This document shows positions 59,076 to 64,000 of a stretch of DNA of 64,000 nt, in pieces (within the stretch, counting starts at the first letter, position 1; every line of letters begins with the position of its first letter). The notes below the pieces were generated by a model that was not told where the DNA came from, ran no database searches, and saw nothing but the letters and a program-made list of their open reading frames with translations. The translations under genes were made by a program, and so were the position numbers. Source of the stretch: Leifsonia sp. Root4 (GTDB lineage: Bacteria; Actinomycetota; Actinomycetes; Actinomycetales; Microbacteriaceae); the NCBI RefSeq assembly GCF_001425085.1, contig NZ_LMDN01000001.1, forward strand, positions 270,364-334,363. Direction: 5' to 3'.

Positions 59076-62000
59076 GCCGACACCGCTGGGACCAGGTGGA
59101 TGCGGTACTCCCAGCGGGCGAGCGGGTCGTTGAAGTCCAGCTGCGCCGGGCCCTCGAACTGTGCGCCGGAGATGGCGGCGGCCACCCCGCGCAGGCGTTC
59201 GCGGAACGCCTCCAGCGCCTCGTCGTCCATCGGCTGCTGGGTCCTCTCGCTGTAACTCTTGCCGCGCACGCCGCTGGCGACGAAGACGAGCTTCGCGCCG
59301 CCGGCCACCGCGTCTTCAGCGGGGATCGCGCCGCTGGCGAATCCGAGCTGGTAGGCGGCCAGCTGCGGGTGTTCTGGCATGCTCGTCTGGGTCGGCATCC
59401 GCGAGCCCGTCTTGAGGTCGACGATCACCGTCGTGCCGTCGGCGGAGCGCTCGACCCTGTCCACGCTGCCGCGCAGGGTGACGTGGTCGAACTCCACGGT
59501 GAAGTTGCCCTCCGCCTGCAGCAGCGTCTTGCTGTCGTCGGCGAAATCGCCGAGGTACTCGCTCAGTCCGCCGAGCAGCCGCACCGCGCCCCGCTTCTCG
59601 CGCTCGGCGAGCCACGGCGCATCGAAGCGCAGCTCCTTCCAGCGCTCGGCGACCTCCGCCCAGAGCCCGTCCACGCTGAGGTCGGCGTCGTCGCGGGTGC
59701 TCGCCGTCTCCATTACGGCGTGCACGATCGTCCCGATCGATGCTGCGAGCCCTCCCGGGCTGGCGGCGACCGTATCGACGAACCACGCCACGGCCGATTT
59801 CTCGGCCTTCTCGATCTGTGACGGCGACACCGAGACCGTGGCGCCCTCCGCATCGAGATCGACGAGCGGTTCGCTCGTCGACGGCTCGCGCAGCCCGTAC
59901 CAGCTCTCCGGGTCCGCGCCGGGAACCTGCTCGCTGGCCAGCAGGGCGAGGGCGGATGCCGCGGCCGGCGTCCCGCGCTCCACGAGCTCGCGGCGCAGCG
60001 TTCCGACGAGACCGCGCAGGTGCAGCGGGCGGCCACGGTGCAGCGGGCTCAGCTCGGGAACGAACGCCATGAAGGTGCTCGCCTGCTCGTCGTCGTTGCT
60101 CGTGCAGCTGAGCACGAGTTGCCGGTGCGCGCGGGAGGCGGCAAGTGCGAACATGCGCAGCTCGTCACTGCGCACGGCGGCGCGGTCGTCGGCGTGGCGG
60201 GGTGCGGCATCCGCCCCGGCATCGACGCCCCGCGGAGCGGAGAGCCCGGCGAGTTCCTCGACGAGCTCCGGGTGCAGCAGCGATCCGCGCGGCTTCAGGT
60301 TCGGCCAGACGCCCTCCTGCAGCCCGGCGAGCACGACGACGTCGAAGTCCTGGCCGACGACGGCGGCCGGTGTGCAGATGAGCACGGCCTCCCCCTCTGC
60401 CTGCGGTGCCAGGGAGTCCTCTGGCAGGTCGCTCGCCAACACATCGGCGATGAACTGGGCGGCCGGCAGCTCCGGGCTCCGCTCCACGAAGCGCTGCGCC
60501 GCGGCAAAGAGCGCGACGGCGCCGTCGAGGGCGCGGTTGGCCTCATCGGCGAGCACTCCGGTGCCGCGCGCCTGCTTGCCCCACTCCTTCGCGAGGCCGG
60601 CCCCCTGCCAGAGCTGCCAGAGCACCTCCTCGATCGATCCGCCATCACGGGCGATGCGCGTCGCCTCGGCCAGGTTCGCCGAGGCGCGAGCCGCCCTGGC
60701 CGCCGGCCCGGAGTCGATCGTCGCGAAGCCGCCAGGCACGCTCATCGCCTCAACGAGCAGCTCGTCGCTCGTGCGGTTTCCGTCGCCGGCGAGCTCCTGT
60801 TGGCGCAGCGCCAGCCGGAGTCGTCGCAGCCCGATGGCGTCGAGGCGCCCGAGCGGCCCGGTGAGGATCTCGACGACGCGCTCGGCGCTGAGGCTGTCTG
60901 AGCCGACGGCGACGGCGGCAGCGGCGAGCAGCTGGGCGGCCGCCTGGTCGTCGCGCAGTGCCCGCCTGGCCGTGGCGTTGCGGGTCGGCACGTCGCTCAG
61001 TGCGAGGCCGCGCTCAAGTCCGGCGATGTCGCCGCCCGAGCGCACGACGACCGCCATGCGCGACCATGGCATGCCGCGCAGCAGGTGGTGCTCGCGCAGC
61101 AGTCTGGCCAGCTCTCCACTCTCTGCTGCGTGCGACGGCGCCTCGATCCGCACGGTCGCGGGGAAGTCGTGTGCGGCATCATGCTCCAGATCGGCCAGCG
61201 CCGGGGCGAGTTCTGCCCGCCGCTGGACACCCGCGAGCGCCGTGCCGATGTGGCCGACGACGGAGCCGATCATGGCACGCAGTTCCGGACGGCCGCGGTA
61301 CACGGTGGAGAGCAGGAGGCGCCGTGCCGCAGGCACGCCGAGGGCTGCGCCGAGACGGCCGAGGATCTCCGAGCGCGCACCGCGGAACGCGGTGCTCGCG
61401 ACATCCGGATCGCCGAAGGCCACGACGGCGACGCCGCGGCCCGCGAAGGCCCGCAGCAGCGCGATGGTCGATCCGGTGGCGTCCTGTGCATCATCGATCG
61501 CGATCAGTCGCAGCCCGGCCAGCGCGCCGAGCGTTGCGGCTCCTGCCTGCCCGGCTTCGGCGTTGGCGACGCGCACGGCGGCTTCGCTCGAGAGCTCGGC
61601 CGAGTCGTACTGCCCGGGACGCGCCTGCTCTTTGTTGTCGGAGTAGGCGTCGAGGAACTCGGCCGCGGCGACCCACTCCGGGAGCCCGTGCGCCCGGCCG
61701 AGCTCGGCCAGCCGCGCCACCGACACGCCGTACTCGGCCGCGCGCATGCTGAGCTCACGCAGTTCGGTGCGGAAGCCGCGCATCTGGCGCACCTCCTCGC
61801 CGAGGGGGTGCGGCCACTCCGGCCCACTCTGGTCTTCGATGTCGCCGAGCAGCAGCTCGGCGATGATGGCGTCCTGCTCTCCGCCGGTGAGCAGGGTCAC
61901 GGGCTGGGCGGATGCCGCCCGCACAATCTGGAACGCGACCGAGTTCGCCGTGCGCGCGATCGGCCCGCTGCTCGGAACGCCGAGCCGCACCGCCAGCCGG

Positions 62001-62281
62001 TCGCGCAGCCGGGTGGCGCTGACACGGTTGGGCGCGATCACGAGCACCTCTTCTGGCGCGAAACCCTGGCTGAGCACCCGATCGGCGACGAGCTCGACGA
62101 GGCTGAGGGTCTTGCCGCTGCCCGGAGCGCCAAGCACAGCGGCGGTGGCATCGAGCGGGAGCTCGAGCACGGCACGCTGCGAGGCGTCGAGCCCTGTGCC
62201 ATCACGACCGGCGGCGTCGACCGGGTGCCCCGCGGCTGCTCTGGGCACGAACACGCGCTCGGTCTCTGTCTGCTTGGCCAC
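59072..62281 (-). CDS. adnA: AdnA-like helicase-nuclease subunit (Rv3202c-like)
   Basis: A 1069-residue partner of AdnB. Walker A is GAPGSGKTLSLVEL near residue 54; motif II reads IAIDDAQD (DD where DE is usual), so this motor may be weaker, in line with AdnB as the lead motor in mycobacteria. PRGVDAGADAA and long helical regions lie between. The C-terminal nuclease has SIGTIVHAVME, LRGSVDRVE, VIVDLKTG and PQLAAYQLGF. The GTG start is set by a -10 six bases upstream, which drives adnA-adnB. Confidence 0.92.
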   Translation of the reverse strand: MAKQTETERVFVPRAAAGHPVDAAGRDGTGLDASQRAVLELPLDATAAVLGAPGSGKTLSLVELVADRVLSQGFAPEEVLVIAPNRVSATRLRDRLAVRLGVPSSGPIARTANSVAFQIVRAASAQPVTLLTGGEQDAIIAELLLGDIEDQSGPEWPHPLGEEVRQMRGFRTELRELSMRAAEYGVSVARLAELGRAHGLPEWVAAAEFLDAYSDNKEQARPGQYDSAELSSEAAVRVANAEAGQAGAATLGALAGLRLIAIDDAQDATGSTIALLRAFAGRGVAVVAFGDPDVASTAFRGARSEILGRLGAALGVPAARRLLLSTVYRGRPELRAMIGSVVGHIGTALAGVQRRAELAPALADLEHDAAHDFPATVRIEAPSHAAESGELARLLREHHLLRGMPWSRMAVVVRSGGDIAGLERGLALSDVPTRNATARRALRDDQAAAQLLAAAAVAVGSDSLSAERVVEILTGPLGRLDAIGLRRLRLALRQQELAGDGNRTSDELLVEAMSVPGGFATIDSGPAARAARASANLAEATRIARDGGSIEEVLWQLWQGAGLAKEWGKQARGTGVLADEANRALDGAVALFAAAQRFVERSPELPAAQFIADVLASDLPEDSLAPQAEGEAVLICTPAAVVGQDFDVVVLAGLQEGVWPNLKPRGSLLHPELVEELAGLSAPRGVDAGADAAPRHADDRAAVRSDELRMFALAASRAHRQLVLSCTSNDDEQASTFMAFVPELSPLHRGRPLHLRGLVGTLRRELVERGTPAAASALALLASEQVPGADPESWYGLREPSTSEPLVDLDAEGATVSVSPSQIEKAEKSAVAWFVDTVAASPGGLAASIGTIVHAVMETASTRDDADLSVDGLWAEVAERWKELRFDAPWLAEREKRGAVRLLGGLSEYLGDFADDSKTLLQAEGNFTVEFDHVTLRGSVDRVERSADGTTVIVDLKTGSRMPTQTSMPEHPQLAAYQLGFASGAIPAEDAVAGGAKLVFVASGVRGKSYSERTQQPMDDEALEAFRERLRGVAAAISGAQFEGPAQLDFNDPLARWEYRIHLVPAVSA

Positions 62282-62287
62282 GCCACA

Positions 62288-62293
62288 ACGCTA
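62288..62293 (-). promoter_or_regulatory. -10 element TAGCGT, leaderless adnA
   Basis: Minus-strand TAGCGT ends six bases before the GTG at 62281. Confidence 0.6.
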
Positions 62294-62405
62294 GCGCGGC
62301 CAACCGACACGCCCCGTCTGCCACGCGTTGCGCCAACAGTGAACGGGCGACGGCGCCACCACGATCTGCCGTACTCTGGCATCAACGCAAGGAAAGGCGC
62401 ATTCG

Positions 62406-62630
62406 GTGGACATTCGCATTGGCATTCAGAACTCTCCCCGTGAGATCGGCTTCGAGACATCCCAGCCGGTCGCCGAGATCGAGAAGGCCGTGGCGGCCGT
62501 GCTCGCCGGCGAGGTGGGCTATCTGAAGCTCGGCGACGACAAGGGGAACACCTACATCGTTCCCGCCGCAACCTTCGCCTACATCGAGATCGGCACAGAA
62601 GAGAGCCGTCGCATCGGGTTCGTGGGCTAG
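62406..62630 (+). CDS. DUF3107 protein (Rv3208A/TB9.4-like)
   Basis: A 74-residue actinobacterial protein, MDIRIGIQNSPREIGFETS at the start and YLKLGDDKGNTYIVPAATFA in the middle, with IEIGTEESRRIGFVG at the end. It is a small beta-rich fold of unknown role found near DNA repair genes in many actinobacteria. The GTG is preceded by GGAAAGG and, further up, by a TACTCT hexamer (about 62371-62376). It is divergent from adnA. Confidence 0.92.
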   Translation: MDIRIGIQNSPREIGFETSQPVAEIEKAVAAVLAGEVGYLKLGDDKGNTYIVPAATFAYIEIGTEESRRIGFVG

Positions 62631-62632
62631 CC

Positions 62633-62929
62633 GTGGAGCTGCTCTTCGTCGCGCTCGGCGGTGCGATCTTCGGACTCGCGGCCCGCTACGCGCTGCCGAA
62701 CCGGGCCGAATACGGCGTCGCACTCGTGCCGGCTGTCGGAACGGCCGTGGCAGCAGTCGTCTGGGTCGCGCTGACCTGGCTCGGCATGCAGTGGGACAGC
62801 GGCTGGATCTGGCTGGTCACGCTCGCGGTGGCAGCGGCCGCCTCGGCGGTCACGGCGCTTCTGCTCGGGCGTGCCCGCGCGGCATCCGATGATCGTCTGC
62901 TCGCCCAGCTGAGCGCCGCCGCCGCCTAG
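62633..62929 (+). CDS. small membrane protein, unknown function
   Basis: A 98-residue protein with three membrane helices (about 3-20, 30-50, 58-80) and a short cytoplasmic tail rich in Ala and Arg. It starts at GTG two bases after the DUF3107 stop, so the two are probably co-translated. Many relatives follow DUF3107 genes in this group, but no function is known to me. Confidence 0.7.
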   Translation: MELLFVALGGAIFGLAARYALPNRAEYGVALVPAVGTAVAAVVWVALTWLGMQWDSGWIWLVTLAVAAAASAVTALLLGRARAASDDRLLAQLSAAAA

Positions 62930-62950
62930 CGGCCGCACGGGAGGACTTCA

Positions 62951-62995
62951 CACGATCGGGAGGACGAAACGTCGAGTTTCGTCCTCCCGATCGTG
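62951..62995. terminator. bidirectional terminator hairpin
   Basis: Twenty perfect pairs (CACGATCGGGAGGACGAAAC with its complement), loop GTCGA, followed by CTTTC on the plus strand. It lies between the convergent membrane-protein and acyl-CoA ligase genes. Confidence 0.85.
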
Positions 62996-63037
62996 CTTTC
63001 TCCTCCGAACTGGCGAGCCCTGGGGCCGCAGAGCTCG

Positions 63038-64000
63038 CTAGCGCGCGGTGAGCTGCTCGCGCACCTGGCGGCGCAGCACCTTGCCGATCAGTGAGCGCGG
63101 GAGCTCGTCAACCGCCACGATCTGGCGCGGCACCTTGTACGCGCTGAGCTTGCCGCGGCAGTGCTCGCGGAGCGCCGCGACGTCGAGCGAGGATCCGGCC
63201 GCGAGCACGACGGCGGCAGTGACGACCTCGCCGCCGCCCGGCGACGGCAGCCCGACGACGGCGGCATCGGCGATGGACTCGTGGGAGAGCAGCGCCTCCT
63301 CGACCTCGCTCGGCGCCACGTTGAACCCACCGGTGATGATGAGTTCCTTCATCCGATCGACGATGGTGATGAAGCCGTCGGCAGAGACCGTGACGATGTC
63401 GCCGCTGCGCAGCCACGGTGCGCCGCCGTCCGACGCAGGCAGCAGCACGGCGAGCGTCTCGTCCGGCCGGTTCCAGTAGCCGCTGAAGACCTGCGGACCG
63501 CGCAGCAGCAGCTCGCCCTCCTCGCCGACGCCCCTGTCGATGTGCGGGTTCTCCGGGTCGATGACGCGGATCTCAGTGCTCGGGAACGGCACACCGACGG
63601 TGCCGGCCCTCCGTGCGGGGCTGAACGGGTTGCCTGCGGCGACCGGAGAGCTCTCCGTCATGCCGTAGCCCTCGACCAGCTGCCCGCCCGTTGAGCGCTC
63701 CCAGCTCTCCACCGTGCTGAGCGGCAGATTCATCGCGCCCGAGATGGCGAAGCGGATGCTGCCGAGGCTCACCTTGCGCTTCTCTGCAGCCTTCGCCAGA
63801 CGCTCATAGATCGGCGGAACGGCGGGCAGGAAGGTGGGCGGGCTCGTGCGCGCGGCATCCAGGACCAGGCCCTCGTCGAACTTGGGGAACAGCACGAGCC
63901 TGGCGCCCATGCTCATCGCAAAGGTCAGGCAGAGCGTGAGCCCATAGGCGTGGAACATCGGCAGCACGGCGTAGAAGACCTCCTTGCCCTGGCGCAGACC
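63038..64000 (-). CDS. long-chain fatty acid-CoA ligase (3' part, open at window edge)
   Basis: The last 320 residues of an adenylate-forming enzyme; the frame runs through the right edge. Visible motifs are FYAVLPMFHAYGL, the core GYGMTESSPVA, DPENPHIDRGVGEEGELLLRGP (split), the ribose-binding Asp in LRSGDIVTVSADGF, the hinge DRMKELIITGGFNVAPSEVE and the catalytic Lys in LPRSLIGKVLRR. It activates a fatty acid with ATP and joins it to CoA. Chain length cannot be told from this part. Confidence 0.92.
   Translation of the reverse strand, partial: GLRQGKEVFYAVLPMFHAYGLTLCLTFAMSMGARLVLFPKFDEGLVLDAARTSPPTFLPAVPPIYERLAKAAEKRKVSLGSIRFAISGAMNLPLSTVESWERSTGGQLVEGYGMTESSPVAAGNPFSPARRAGTVGVPFPSTEIRVIDPENPHIDRGVGEEGELLLRGPQVFSGYWNRPDETLAVLLPASDGGAPWLRSGDIVTVSADGFITIVDRMKELIITGGFNVAPSEVEEALLSHESIADAAVVGLPSPGGGEVVTAAVVLAAGSSLDVAALREHCRGKLSAYKVPRQIVAVDELPRSLIGKVLRRQVREQLTAR

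Overview
The window reads as chromosomal DNA of a high-GC Actinomycetota, most likely the family Microbacteriaceae. Support: GC-rich third codon positions, prfB-ftsE-ftsX-smpB order, DUF3039 and DUF3107 proteins, a compact actinobacterial Tad locus, an AdnAB/UvrD2/NudC neighbourhood laid out as in Mycobacterium, and short interspersed repeats built on TTTCGACAGGCTCA. The genus cannot be fixed. I see no insertion sequence, prophage, CRISPR array or rRNA, so this is mostly core genome.

Layout. 1-0.9 kb: edge fragment and a SIMPL protein. 0.9-9.1 kb (minus): prfB, ftsE, ftsX, an extra ABC permease/ATPase pair, smpB, a tyrosine phosphatase. 9.2-15.0 kb: an MFS exporter, then a Tad pilus locus (tadA, tadB, tadC, a 51-residue pilin candidate, two TadE-like genes, a TadG-like gene). 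15.2-20.7 kb: DHA2 exporter, tRNA-Leu(UAG), lipoprotein, heme oxygenase under a probable iron box, two DedA proteins, a CDF metal exporter. 20.8-24.7 kb: rdgB, rph, murI divergent from pncB, DUF3039. 24.8-28.0 kb: ABC exporter whose ATPase has a histone-H1-like N-terminus. 28.3-37.7 kb: a split surface-glycopolymer locus (LicC-like cytidylyltransferase and Wzm/Wzt on plus; two GT2 enzymes, a CDP-alcohol phosphotransferase and a TagB/TagF-like enzyme on minus) around four genes of unclear role. 37.8-44.8 kb: HtrA-like protease, aminotransferase, nitrilase-fold hydrolase, membrane protein, AI-2E permease between two identical initiator tRNA genes. 45-62.3 kb: UPF0182, YlbL-type protease, DUF2342-type protein, Rv3196-like protein, UvrD2, NudC, an apparently inactive phosphotransferase, AdnB, AdnA. 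62.4-64 kb: DUF3107, a small membrane protein and the 3' part of an acyl-CoA ligase.

Two themes cut across the window. First, at least seventeen genes have a TANNNT -10 hexamer ending 6-8 bases before the start codon, with no room for a ribosome-binding site, so they are probably translated from leaderless mRNAs. Second, a small family of inverted repeats sits between genes, forms a four-copy 38-bp tandem array at 50.7-50.8 kb, and has entered the coding sequence of a glycosyltransferase, where it encodes three SPLIEPV heptads. The least explained functional unit is the glycopolymer locus, which pairs a cytidylyltransferase with a CDP-alcohol phosphotransferase lacking the usual last Asp of its motif.
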